Part shown: piece by piece, positions 40,301-50,700 of the stretch
Position numbering within the stretch: position 1 is the stretch's first letter
Layout of the letters: each line of letters begins with the position of its first letter
Source of the DNA: Eudromia elegans
Taxonomy: Eukaryota > Chordata > Aves > Tinamiformes > Tinamidae
DNA: 64,000 bases
NCBI GenBank assembly: GCA_003342815.1
Contig: PTEX01000012.1
Coordinates: 6,884,841 to 6,948,840, forward strand
Direction of reading: 5' to 3'
Position numbers and translations under genes: made by a program
Notes under the pieces: generated by a model
The model's database searches: none
Told to the model about the DNA's origin: nothing
What the model saw: the letters and a program-made list of their open reading frames with translations, nothing else

Positions 40301-43300
40301 GATATTTTGATAAAAGGAACTATACAAGTGAAAACTGGTCTACTGCTATTTTTATAAATTATGAATAAAGAAACAGCATAGAAGCTCATGTTCTGGAAGG
40401 TGACACGCTGACATATCTGCAATTAGTAAGTTTACACTGTCAACTCACTCTGAACGCAGAGGGATTAAGAACTGTTTGATCTTTCTCTGAGCTATCTCGA
40501 AAGACACGGGAACTAAATATGTAAAGCAGACCGGGATTAGTCAAGGCCATATATAGATAACTGTGATAGAGCAATAATACAAAACTAGAGAGGAGTAAGA
40601 ATGTAATAATCATCCCTGAAATTTCAGAAAAAAAGCTGAAAACTGCCTTTTGCTTCCATAGCTCCTATATTTCCATCAGTAACGAACGTACTATCAGAAA
40701 GCAGTAAATGGGTCAAAATATCGAGCAGCAAACATGTGGACAAGGGTGATGAGCAGCCATCCAACAGCTCAGATGCATCACGGTTTGCTGCAGCACATTG
40801 CTGAAGCTGCCAGAAATAATCGGGTTAGTGGATATTCCTGTGCGGGAAGACTCAAGCATCTGAGGGTGGAATTGGCAGAAAACAGCAGGTTTAGTACAGA
40901 GACACCTGAAGTAGTGGGTTGGAAATGTCCCAGTTTTTCCATTAAATATCTGGAGCTTTAAAATCACAGGGGAGCAGAACCTGATCTGACCATTGTCTTC
41001 TTGACTAACATAAAACATTAAACCAGAAACTTTCAAAAGTGACATAAATATGTATGTTAGACCTCATTCAAGAAGCTAGGGTATCCTATATCTCCTGTGT
41101 CCTCAGCTAATGCTCTGATTGAAAGAGAATCAATGTTAAGTTCTTTTGCATACCCCTGCAACGCAATTTGTCTCAGGTCTCACAGGCAGGGAGAGGCAAG
41201 AAAAAGTTTGTTTGGATAACTGTGATGTGGCTTGGGGATATGCTAAAGCTTTAAGCAACACAACAGTGTCTTTTTCTGGGTGGTTCTGAAAGTATCAAGT
41301 GACAGAAACCCAGACACATAGGGCAGCTTTGTAGCTTTACATACTTTGAAACTTTAGGTGGCTCCATCAACGGATGGCAACTGAACACAGAAAATTCACT
41401 GGCACCTACATCCAAGGCATAGCAGAATCCTCTGAGGAATGAGACACCCAAGCCCCTCTGCGGATTTAGGTTTTAGTCCTAAGTTTCCCAGAAAATGGGT
41501 TATCATTTTTAACCACAGCCATTTCAAACAAATGGGGTAATCACCTTCTTCATCTTACGCTCACCCGTGAGCTCAACACTTGCTCCTCTATGTGAGGTGC
41601 ATACAAATGAGACAGGCAGATATTGATACAGAAACCTACCTACAACTATTTTTTCTATATTTTTTCTTTTCCTCTTTTTTAATTATTATTCTTCCCGGAG
41701 CAAATCTGTGTAATTAGATTAGATCAAGCTAAAACTGTATTAGTTTTCTTCTCACTCTTCCCCTCTCTCTCCGCGCCTCTCGTCAGCTCTGCAGCAATAC
41801 TCTAGCTCCACTGACTGATCTAAAGCAGGAACTGGTGCCTCATGGAAACACGCTTCCTTGTGAACCAGCCTCAGCCACGTCTCTCTCCAGTCCTGCCTGC
41901 GCTTGGTTTTCCTATGCAGTTTATTTGTGCTGCCCTATTTCTTCTCCCATTTCCATGAGAGTTCACTGCCTCACAGTTGCAACACAGCTTTGCTTTGCTT
42001 GTCGTTGCTGATGCCGCTATTTTTGTAGCATTAGCAAAACAAAAAGGAAAATGCAATTATACTGATTTCCCTGAGAATTAATACGATCTTGTCAGCACGC
42101 CAGGGAAACAACAGCTTAGTTTCTAGACAAGTTCAAAGAATCAAACAACTTTGCATCAGCAAATCTATGCATCAGCAAGTGACTCTGGAAAAAAAAAAAA
42201 AAAAAGGCACTTGCCTAAATCATCCCTCTCTACCCCTTTTCTCCTGCTTCTGAAAAAATAAGGGCACTTGTTCATGTGAGTAGTCAATTAGTCTGACTTC
42301 TTTCCTTAGACAGCACCAACTCGTATCCTTGACTAACCGCAGTAATTGAGTGGGTGTTTTGAAATGTACCAAAGTTTACATTTCTGGGGCTCATTAAGTC
42401 ACATCATTGGATATAATTTCGGTTGTCCAAAATTGTGCGCAATATGCTACAACATTTTCCTTGATGGTATCTGAGTGCAAGAACTGGCAGAAAAAATAAT
42501 AAATCCCATTTGATTATTCCTGTGTTAGCATTTAATATTCCGTTACCTCACTCTAATAAAAAAAAAAATCCCAACAGCTTTTGGGACTAGACTTTCTGTT
42601 CTTAGATCCTCCGAGGAAGTTGGCACAAACATTTTCTGCAGGCTCTGGCCAACGAGCCCGGTGTATAGAAATTGAAGTGTCTAATCTAATCTGTTGAGGG
42701 ATCTGCACCGCATACATTACCCTGACATTTAAGGTCTCATAGTCAGTGACCGGTTAACCAAATCTGTCACTGTGACTGACATGTATTTCTACAGGCTGCG
42801 CCACAACTTAATCTTTCAGGCACAGTGTAGGTGAAGTAAGTTGTAGCACGGTGACTGAGAATCTATACGGTCTTTGGTGACGAGAATGCTAGCTCGGTGT
42901 TAAAATGGATCGCTTTTGATTTGCAAAAGAAGCAAGGGAATTTGTCTAGTACGCCTTACAACAAATCAGCTTTTTGACTGCAAAACTCCAGGTCCTTTAC
43001 AATTACTGTTATTAGTACGTGTCGCTACAACCCTCCACCTCCCTCCTTTTCCCGGGTACTGGGGCCTGTGACAACTATTTCTGGGAGTGAAGGTTATTTG
43101 GAAAACGGCTGCTTGGAGACACCTCTGAAATTCTGAATTACCTCTTTTCCTGCCTCGTGGTTACTGTGCGTCATGCTGTAAATCTGCCCCAGTCAGAACG
43201 TTATCTTATCTGGCATCTCCCCACGCGTTGTAAAATACAAGGCAGTTCACAGTCCCACTGCACTGACTATTTTTAACTAAAAGTGAGGAACAGGCGGAAT

Positions 43301-43849
43301 TCCCCTGGCACACTCTGGTTTCCAACCCCTTGTTCTCTTCTGCGGGGTTATTTGCTTAACAAGGCCAATAATCCTCACCCTGAAGCTGAGACCAGTATCT
43401 GCCTTCCTGCGCTGCCTCTCTCTGCACTGCCCAGCACGCGGGATGCCCTGACAAGCGCAGCGTCTTAAAGCAGGATTTCTCCAATGGAGAAATCTCTCAC
43501 CTGGGGCTACAAGCCCCGCTCAGGCCCCCTCAGTGGGCTAAATCCATGTGGAAGAGACGTGAAGCCCCGGTGCCTGGTGCTCCCTGCAGCCTCTACCTCC
43601 CCCACAAACTCCTTCCCGCCCCTTCGTGAGATTTGATTTTATTACACAGTGTCAGGCTTAGTTAATTTTTTTCCCCTTGGAGGATTTGTTCTGTTTTGTT
43701 TCTAAAGCTTTCCTGCAGGCCTTCGCCTACTCCAGCCCCTTTGAAGAAAACCTCCATATGTTTTTGCAGAAAAAGAGGCTTTTGCCCTGCGACTCGGTAG
43801 CAGCAGGGCTGTTTTTTTAATACTTATTAGGATGTTCCAGCAAAGGGGC
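34350..43849. other. Intergenic DNA, no gene recognised
   Basis: Unique AT-leaning sequence with the 19-bp tandem duplication at 38.5 kb and a poly(A) run at 42.19 kb. No exon, RNA gene or transposon was recognised. Just before it, 34264-34345 ends in GGATCAGGCC after CTCCCACTGATTC and may be another old amniote repeat, too worn to call. Confidence 0.5.
38513..38550 (+). repeat. Perfect 19-bp tandem duplication
   Basis: GAATTTTCTTCCCTATGTT occurs twice in direct succession with no mismatch (38513-38531 and 38532-38550). It is a recent small duplication in otherwise unique DNA. Confidence 0.97.
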
Positions 43850-44822
43850 TGCGCAGGCCCAAGTGTGGAAGCCGCCCGTGGAATCCCCCTATAACAGGAA
43901 GGACCGAGTCGGGAAGAGCAGAGCCTTGGCAGCAGGTCCCGCAGCGCGCCCAGGACCCGGGTGTAACAGCAGGCACCCTGGGCAGCCCCACAGAGCTCTT
44001 CAAACCCCTGTCACTGCAGCCGGCGCTTCGGGCTGCGCAGTTTAATGCACAGCTCCCAGATCAATGTGATCTGCTAATGGGTTCAATAAGGCCCCTCCAA
44101 GCTTTAACATTCCCAGCAAAAAGGCCCCCTTCCCGCCATGGCTGCAATTACTGCTGCGATGGTGATAACACGCGCCCCGTGCCTAAGTGAAAGCAGCTGA
44201 GATGCTGGTGACACTCGGGCAGCCTTCGCGAGGCCTGTGAGCCCTCCTAATGCACCGAATATATGGTGAGATCTCAAAAAGCCGCGCTAAAAAACCCTGC
44301 AGGGGAGGCGGAAAACTTGCTAAAAGCTCCCCGTTCCCTGCACACAGTTTGGCACATGGGCTCCCGTTCTGCAGAGGCAGCAGGACGTGCCGCTCCATGG
44401 AGGGAGATCACGAGGGGGCAGCTGCACAAAGGGCTGGCTGACGGAACATGGAGGCAACGTGCTAAAACTCCGGCAAAAATAAAGGAAACCATCATCTGGA
44501 TGGAGCCAGGCCCTTTCCATCACGCGAAGCCTCTGTGTCCCCTGGATTACTGAAGCCAGTGTCAGTGTGTGATTTATCATCCCGCTGATTCCTCCCGGTA
44601 ACACTCCTTGTCATGGGCCACTTGCTGGCCCCGTCTGCAGAATTTGGTGCCTTTCTTGGGGTTTGCTAATCTGGGAGCTGGGTGCAGGGCCGGCGCTGGA
44701 CCCAGTCCATAAGTGAGGGCGGTCTGGGGTCAGGGCAAGCGGAGATTGGAGCATCCAGCCCTACCATGGAGGAGCCGGGCCCTCCTGGGGAGGAATCTGC
44801 ATCTGATGGTGCTGGGTGTGTG
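43850..44822. other. GC-rich upstream shore of the TMTC2 promoter
   Basis: GC and CG frequency rise clearly here compared with the preceding 43 kb, for example around 43910-44040. No convincing exon was found; overlapping ORFs on both strands reflect low stop-codon frequency in GC-rich DNA. It contains a CTCF-like motif at 44408-44421. It could carry distal promoter elements or an unseen divergent noncoding transcript, neither of which can be shown from sequence alone. Confidence 0.6.
44408..44421 (+). promoter_or_regulatory. CTCF-like motif upstream of TMTC2
   Basis: The 14 bases TCACGAGGGGGCAG fit the CTCF core (CCACNAGGGGGCAG-like) at all but one or two positions. It lies about 1.4 kb upstream of the TMTC2 start codon. 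This is a motif match only. Confidence 0.4.
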
Positions 44823-45140
44823 TGGGAAGGGGGATGGGAAAGTGGGAAAAAGGGAAAAGAGCAGGAAAAAAAGGAGAATAAAGGTAAAAAAAAAAAAAGA
44901 ATGAAAAGAAGGAGAAAAAAAGGAAAGAAAATGAAGAAAGACAAGGGAAAATGGAAAGTGGAAAAGTGGAAAGAAAGAAAAGGGAAGGAAGGAAGGAAGG
45001 AAGGAAGGAAGGAAGGAAGGAAGGAAGGAAGGAAGGAAGGAAGGAAGGAAGGGAGGAAGGGAGGAAGGGAGGAAGGGAGGAAGGGAGGAAGGGAGGAAGG
45101 GAGGAAGGGAGGAAGGGAGGAAGGGAGGAAGGGAGGAAGG
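44823..45140 (+). repeat. Polypurine tract with GGAA and GGGAGGAA microsatellite
   Basis: About 318 bases that are almost all A or G on the + strand. An imperfect A/G-rich part (to about 44982) is followed by 17 perfect GGAA units (44983-45050). After that come 11 perfect GGGAGGAA units plus two bases, cut off by the gap. The 8-base unit looks like a GGAA pair with one A-to-G change that then expanded. GGAA is the ETS-factor core, and long purine mirror tracts can form triplex DNA. Long open frames reading GRKEGRKE across this tract are artefacts. Confidence 0.97.
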
Positions 45141-45830
45141 NNNNNNNNNNNNNNNNNNNNNNNNNNNNNNNNNNNNNNNNNNNNNNNNNNNNNNNNNNNN
45201 NNNNNNNNNNNNNNNNNNNNNNNNNNNNNNNNNNNNNNNNNNNNNNNNNNNNNNNNNNNNNNNNNNNNNNNNNNNNNNNNNNNNNNNNNNNNNNNNNNNN
45301 NNNNNNNNNNNNNNNNNNNNNNNNNNNNNNNNNNNNNNNNNNNNNNNNNNNNNNNNNNNNNNNNNNNNNNNNNNNNNNNNNNNNNNNNNNNNNNNNNNNN
45401 NNNNNNNNNNNNNNNNNNNNNNNNNNNNNNNNNNNNNNNNNNNNNNNNNNNNNNNNNNNNNNNNNNNNNNNNNNNNNNNNNNNNNNNNNNNNNNNNNNNN
45501 NNNNNNNNNNNNNNNNNNNNNNNNNNNNNNNNNNNNNNNNNNNNNNNNNNNNNNNNNNNNNNNNNNNNNNNNNNNNNNNNNNNNNNNNNNNNNNNNNNNN
45601 NNNNNNNNNNNNNNNNNNNNNNNNNNNNNNNNNNNNNNNNNNNNNNNNNNNNNNNNNNNNNNNNNNNNNNNNNNNNNNNNNNNNNNNNNNNNNNNNNNNN
45701 NNNNNNNNNNNNNNNNNNNNNNNNNNNNNNNNNNNNNNNNNNNNNNNNNNNNNNNNNNNNNNNNNNNNNNNNNNNNNNNNNNNNNNNNNNNNNNNNNNNN
45801 NNNNNNNNNNNNNNNNNNNNNNNNNNNNNN
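45141..45830. other. Assembly gap (690 N)
   Basis: This is an unbroken run of N. It starts inside a perfect GGGAGGAA repeat and ends in CG-dense sequence just before TMTC2 exon 1. Such junctions of purine repeat and extreme GC commonly defeat sequencing. The true size is unknown from the sequence, and the missing part should hold the TMTC2 core promoter. Confidence 0.99.
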
Positions 45831-45855
45831 CGCTGCCGCGGCGCGGAGCGGAGCG
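45831..45855 (+). other. TMTC2: 3' remnant of the TMTC2 5' UTR
   Basis: These 25 GC-rich bases lie between the assembly gap and the TMTC2 start codon. They are dense in CG dinucleotides and contain a repeated GGAGC. The rest of the leader and the transcription start site must lie in the gap, so no TATA box, initiator or upstream ATG can be judged. Confidence 0.7.
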
Positions 45856-45938
45856 ATGCTCGCGGAGTTGGCGAGCGGCGCCCTGGGGCTCGCCCTCTAC
45901 CTCAACACGCTCGGCGCCGACTTCTGCTACGACGACAG
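45856..45938 (+). CDS. TMTC2: TMTC2 coding exon 1 (partial gene: first exon only)
   Basis: TMTC2 is a multi-pass ER-membrane protein with C-terminal TPR repeats. The TMTC family O-mannosylates cadherin-type proteins in the ER lumen. The exon reads 27 complete codons from ATG at 45856. It begins with MLAELASGA, continues with the hydrophobic LGLALYLNTL of the first membrane segment, and ends ADFCYDD, the acidic motif of the first luminal loop where GT-C glycosyltransferases place their key aspartates. From memory of the family this matches the start of vertebrate TMTC2 with only a few changes. The exon ends in AG, then GTAGGA, a good donor that splits the next codon AG|N, consistent with the serine expected there. 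Read through, the frame hits TAG at once, so splicing is required. The start has G at -3 and C at +4 (moderate context). Only 25 bases of 5' UTR precede it before the gap. The gene is broken only by the window: exon 2 lies beyond 64000. Confidence 0.9.
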
Positions 45939-45944
45939 GTAGGA
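45939..45944 (+). other. TMTC2: TMTC2 intron 1 splice donor
   Basis: The sequence is AG|GTAGGA. It fits the vertebrate donor consensus except G at +5 is displaced by one base. It leaves two bases of a codon on exon 1 (phase 2). An in-frame TAG inside the donor means unspliced RNA would end right after the YDD motif. Confidence 0.8.
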
Positions 45945-46042
45945 GAGCGGGCACCTGCGCGGCCCCGCGGCGCCTCCGCGCTGCCCCGCGAGCCGCTGCC
46001 CGCGGGGAGCCGCGCTCCGGGTGCGGAGGGTTTCCCTCGGTG

Positions 46043-46168
46043 CCTCCTTTTTTTTTTCCCCTTTTCCTCTGTCTCTTTCTTTTTTCCCTTTCTTTTTCCC
46101 CCCTTTATTTTCTTCATATTCTCCCTTTTCATGCTTTTTCTTTTTTTTTTCTTGTTTTTGCTTTCCCC
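46043..46168 (+). repeat. Polypyrimidine tract in TMTC2 intron 1, followed by CAG
   Basis: This is a C/T-rich tract of about 125 bases with T runs of 10 or more, beginning 105 bases after the exon 1 donor. It ends in GCGCAGCAG, so AG dinucleotides at 46175-46176 and 46178-46179 follow a very strong pyrimidine stretch and look like a splice acceptor. It is roughly complementary in composition to the polypurine tract on the other side of the gap. There is no sign of an exon after it beyond GC-rich sequence. Confidence 0.85.
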
Positions 46169-47379
46169 GCGCGCAGCAGGAGCCACCGCGCACCGGGGAC
46201 GCGCCTGGCTCGACCTGCCCGGCGTCCCGGGGCGCCTCGCGCTCCGCTGGCCCTGGCGCGTGCCCGGGGCTCGGCGGCCGCGCGCGGGGACGCGCCTGCG
46301 GGCACCCCCCACGAGGGGCGCGCACCTTGCGCGCCTGCCGCCGCCTCCCATCGCTGCCTGTTTACGCACGGGATGCTGCGGGAGGGCAGGTCGCGGGACT
46401 CGCTCCCGAACTTTGGGATCCCGGCGTGCGGGAGCGTCCCCGCAGCCCCGTCGCCTTGGGGAATAACGTCCCATCCGTGGCTGAGCTCCCTTCCCGCGCA
46501 CCTGCCGGGCCGCTCCGGTAGCTCCTAGGCACGAAAGGCGAGTGCCGAGTGCTGAGTCCTGCCCCGATCCGGGACTGGGAACAGGGAGCAGCGTCTGCCG
46601 GGGAACGGTGGCGATTCAGGCGTCAGCCCGACGGTCATTCACATGCGCTTGAGGTCTCCCGAAGCAATTAAGTGTTTTTTTTGGTTTGCGTGAGCCCTCC
46701 AATTAGGAACCGTGGTCTTCCCCTGTCCTTCCCAACCCCGTTTACCTTTTTAGCTCAAAATTCACAAATTGTAAAAGGACCAGGGGGGGAAAAAAAAAAA
46801 GCAAACCCCAACTTTTCTCTTTTCTCTCTCTCTCGCTCTCTTTTTTTCTTCGCCAAATTGTAAAGTCTGAGTTAGATCAACAGAAAGCAGTGACTGTTTT
46901 GACACACTGACACTACTTTAAACCCACTTGTTGTAGTTGAGAGCTGCAGGAGTTGTGGAATATTTGTGTAACCCCAAGTAGCGTATGTTGCAATATTTGG
47001 GCAAAACTGGGTTGCTTAAGGACATGGTCACAAGCCCCTCCTGCAGGCCAGTTCAGCCTGGGTAGGGACAGAATACCATCTGAAATACTAGTTGAAATTT
47101 TTGATGTGGGGCTTGAGCTCGCATGAATGTGCCCTAATGCAATCAGGAAGTAGTGATATTTGATTGTGGGCTGTCTTGGTGCGTGATAACCTTCTCCATA
47201 CCATCTATCTCCTCAATATGAACTCCACGCGGCATAATAGGTATGCTGAAATGCTGCTTTGTTTTGGTGTTGGCTCGTGGCTAAATGAAGCGCTCCTCCT
47301 TTTGACTAATATTTAGGCACTCGCTGGAGTGCTCTAAAATCCCGTTAATGGGAGCTCAGTAGCTGGGCCGTTAATTAGG

Positions 47380-47650
47380 AGTGTTTTCCACCGCGGCCCT
47401 GGAAGGGGAAGGGCAGAAATTGCTGCGTGACCTGGGAGCGCTCCCCGTTCGAGGCGGCGGGCGCTCGGAGGATCCTTTTTGGAGCGTGACCACGGAACCT
47501 CGCCGCCCCGCAGGAGCCGGCTTGAAACGCGACACTGGGAAAGGAGGTCGGCGCTGGCGCTGCGGGACGCAGCACCCGGTGCGGGAGGTGGGTCGCGCTG
47601 CCACCTCCGAGCGAGCGGAGACGGTGCGTTTAGGCTAGGAACCTGCGATG
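47380..47650. promoter_or_regulatory. Intronic CpG-rich islet 1
   Basis: By eye this ~270-base block has roughly 30 CG dinucleotides, a density like a true CpG island, and is flanked by AT-rich DNA on both sides. It sits 1.5 kb inside TMTC2 intron 1. Short ORFs on both strands are explained by base composition. It may be an alternative promoter, an enhancer, or a remnant of a GC-rich insertion; no transcript evidence is available. Confidence 0.55.
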
Positions 47651-47737
47651 CTGGTGTCCGGAGGGCAGCCTCTTCCCATAGCTCCTCCTGCATCCTTCAC
47701 CATGATTTTGAAATTGCATCAGGCGCTGGTCTCTGTC

Positions 47738-47759
47738 TTTTTTTTTTTTTTTTTTTTTT
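47738..47759 (+). repeat. Poly(T) run of 22
   Basis: Homopolymer in TMTC2 intron 1, about 90 bases after CpG islet 1. No associated element was recognised. Confidence 0.95.
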
Positions 47760-50700
47760 AGTATAGTGATCAAGCTTACTATATAAAGGATGTCTTTAAT
47801 TGCTTTCTGCATTTTTGATTTTGTGTAGGTTGGTTCAGATTAAGTGGCGTCATAAAAACTTCTTATAGCAAAATCAATTTCCCGATGGTAAAACTTAATA
47901 TTTTAGCAGCTCTGTGGCACCAGACCTAAAACTCTGCAGGACGGTGATATAACAAACTCATTTGTCGTCTCAGCTTTATGACTTTATATCAAAAGGGTTC
48001 AGTATTTTATTTCCCAGCCTTCGCTCAATTAAACTGAAATTGGATGAATTTAAAGTCTGAAAGGGTAACATACACACTCCTACTTTTCATCACTGGCCCA
48101 GATAGGCTTTTGTGTCGTTTAGGCTCGGGCAGATATGTGGCACACATAATGAGTGTAAACATGTGATCTTTTGATCAATTGATTTATTGATGACTTGAAT
48201 GAATGTGACAGCATCTGAACCTGAGAGCCAGCATAAAGGAGAAACACTGGTCTGTTTTTCCTGTGGACCTAGAAAACAAGCTTTTGTCACCCTTTTTTCT
48301 CCTGTTGTAATTCTCACGGACAGCTGTGATATTCCCAGTAACATGCAGAGATTACTGCAGGGGGGCGAAGGAGGAGAGCCCTCCTCAAACTCCTTATCCT
48401 TGTTCATCTAGGAGAATATAAATATTTTTTTCCCTTTAACTTTGCTTCTTTGCTTTATTTGAAAGTAGGTACGACACCTAATAACCTGGAAGAAGAGGTG
48501 GATGGGAGAGAGGAAAGGAAATGTTTAGATGTTTGTTTAATGACACATTTGTTCTTAATAAGCTTGTTTATTGCTGAGCAACATTGTCCTGGAACTGATC
48601 AGAGAGGTGTACGGAGAGGTGCAGCTTCCCCCTCCTGTGGATACGCTGAAGATCTTCCTTGTTGCATTGTGTTAAATCCAGCTTCTTGACAGATTAAGGG
48701 GGCTAATCTCTAGTCACTGCACATGCAGTTCTTGGTTCATGTCAGCATCTCCTGGTATTACAGGAAGGCAGCATATTGCTGTGATTAGGCTCACGCACCT
48801 GCCTAGTTATTTTTGCTTGCAGAAATAGGCAGTTTGGTCCATGGGTGCCTCGCGTTGAGGCTGTTGCCCTTCATGGGACCTGGGCCGAGTAAAGCTGCGT
48901 CACTGCTGGTTTATAGCTGGGCCGGGAAAGATTTAGTGCTCTGGGTATTTGAGGTTGCATATTACAGCAAACTTGTAAAAAAAAAAAAGAAACCCAACTT
49001 GTTCACTGAAGTCTTCCGTTGGACTCCCAGGAGTCAGAAGAAAGGCGTGTTTTAAGACAGGTGTCAGGAGTGTCTTTAACCTTGAATGAAGTATGGTCTG
49101 AGTGGCCGGACTTGTCTGTCCTTGTGCAGGGCTCTTCCGTGAGATTTGAGGCCAAAGACCAGGCTTTCTTTGGCTTGTGCTCTGCTTTATCTGGGTCTCG
49201 CTGGGACGTTCTTGCTGCCCGACAGCCGGGTTTCAAAGTTGTGGTGCGGCGTTGCAGGTTGTGTTGGGGAGATCCTAGCGAATGTCTTCCCTGTGCGGTG
49301 ATTGAAACTTGTGACTTTTGGAAATAGGCCGAGTCCGTGCGCATCGCGCAGTACCTCAGTTGGGTCTGCCACGGGAGATTTAATCTAGCAAGTGACCCAA
49401 ATACATGCGGTAGAAGAACAAGTATAAGTACACTGGGGGAAATTGCTTGCCATCTGTCTCTGTTGAGCTGTATGTGTGTATTCGATTATTAATTTACATC
49501 AGTGATTTTTGTTGGCCCCTTTTTGTCATCAACTCTTAATTTTTCAGCTCTAAAAGCCCTTCTGTGGGAGCTTTCAGGAGGTCTGCTCTCTGGTGGCTGT
49601 GATCTTTTACATTTCAACTGGGAGGATGTTGGTGGGGAAAAGGGGGAGAGGAGGGGACCTGCTTAGTTCCTCTCTAGTCTTTTCCCTGCTTCTCCTCTCT
49701 TGTCTTAAAAGTGCTAATTGCAGGTGGCCAAAAGACAATTTGTACATGAAAGATGGCCGTTAACGTAATGATAAAAACATAATCCAGACGGTGATGCCTG
49801 AGTAAGGGAGGGTATTTAGTTTTCAGTTGTTGTAGTCAAGTATCAACCAACTGAACCAGTCATTGATTAGACACTGTGATGAATCTGGCGTGGTAATATC
49901 CTATTAATGTGATATCCACAGTATTGAAAATACTGAACATAATGTAAAAATGCTTTTGACTTCTGCTTTAAAAGCTGTGCATTGAACAGAACCCTTCTGA
50001 TCAAAATAGGAAATTTCAGCTTCATCAAAGAATGTGATTTTTTTGCAATGGAGATGCTGTAGTACAGAGTCCTTTTTGGAAGCAAAAAAGAAATCGTGTC
50101 CCCACAGGCTTTATTTTAAGATTCTGGTTGCATATATAACACTAACATAAACCGTGTCGCGTTTGGTAGCTGGTTTGGAGAATAAGTTCATTGCAGTGAG
50201 CAGACTCTCCCTATCTGAGTCACTGGCTGGATATGTCTCATCTGCAGGAAGTTCTTCCAGCTCGCAACAGAGTTGCAAATTCAGGCAATCCACTTTCTCC
50301 TGCATCCCCCATATGTATTCCAGCTGCACTGCCGAATCCTTTCAGTTTGCCAGAGTGAAAGTCTCTCGGAAAGCTCAGAAGTCTCATCCCAATTTGTTAA
50401 CCATCTGATAGCGGCGAGGACGCTGAGTTAGGGCTGCTCTGCCTCCTTCAGCTGGAAATTTGCCTTGCTCTTGTAACCAGCTGCTCGGACATTTTTCTTT
50501 CTTTCCTTTTTTTTCCTTTTCCCCCCCTCTCCATGAGGTTGGCTGCCGCAGCTTTACTGGTTGTTTATGGAGCTGCCGTCATTAGCTGGAGTGTTTGGTG
50601 CTGGAGCTGGGGACGCAGGCCCGCTGGCAACCTGTGGCACGACTTGTTCCAAGCTTGTTGCTGGAGCAGTGGGGCAAGGCTGAAGGCACCAACGCTCCTC

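Larger units (their letters stand above)
45831..46570 (+). promoter_or_regulatory. TMTC2: CpG island around TMTC2 exon 1 (3' part)
   Basis: CG dinucleotides are very dense from the gap to about 46030 and again from about 46167 to 46530, interrupted by a polypyrimidine tract. This is the downstream half of a CpG-island promoter, the usual promoter type for a broadly expressed gene such as TMTC2. The upstream half and the start site fall in the gap. Island limits are estimated by eye. Confidence 0.75.

Noticed and set aside
44682-46528. ORFs of 594 and 525 codons on + and 397 on -
   Set aside because: They run through the 690-base N gap and the purine repeat (GRKEGRKE, FLPSFLPS). The real coding exon inside them is in a different frame.
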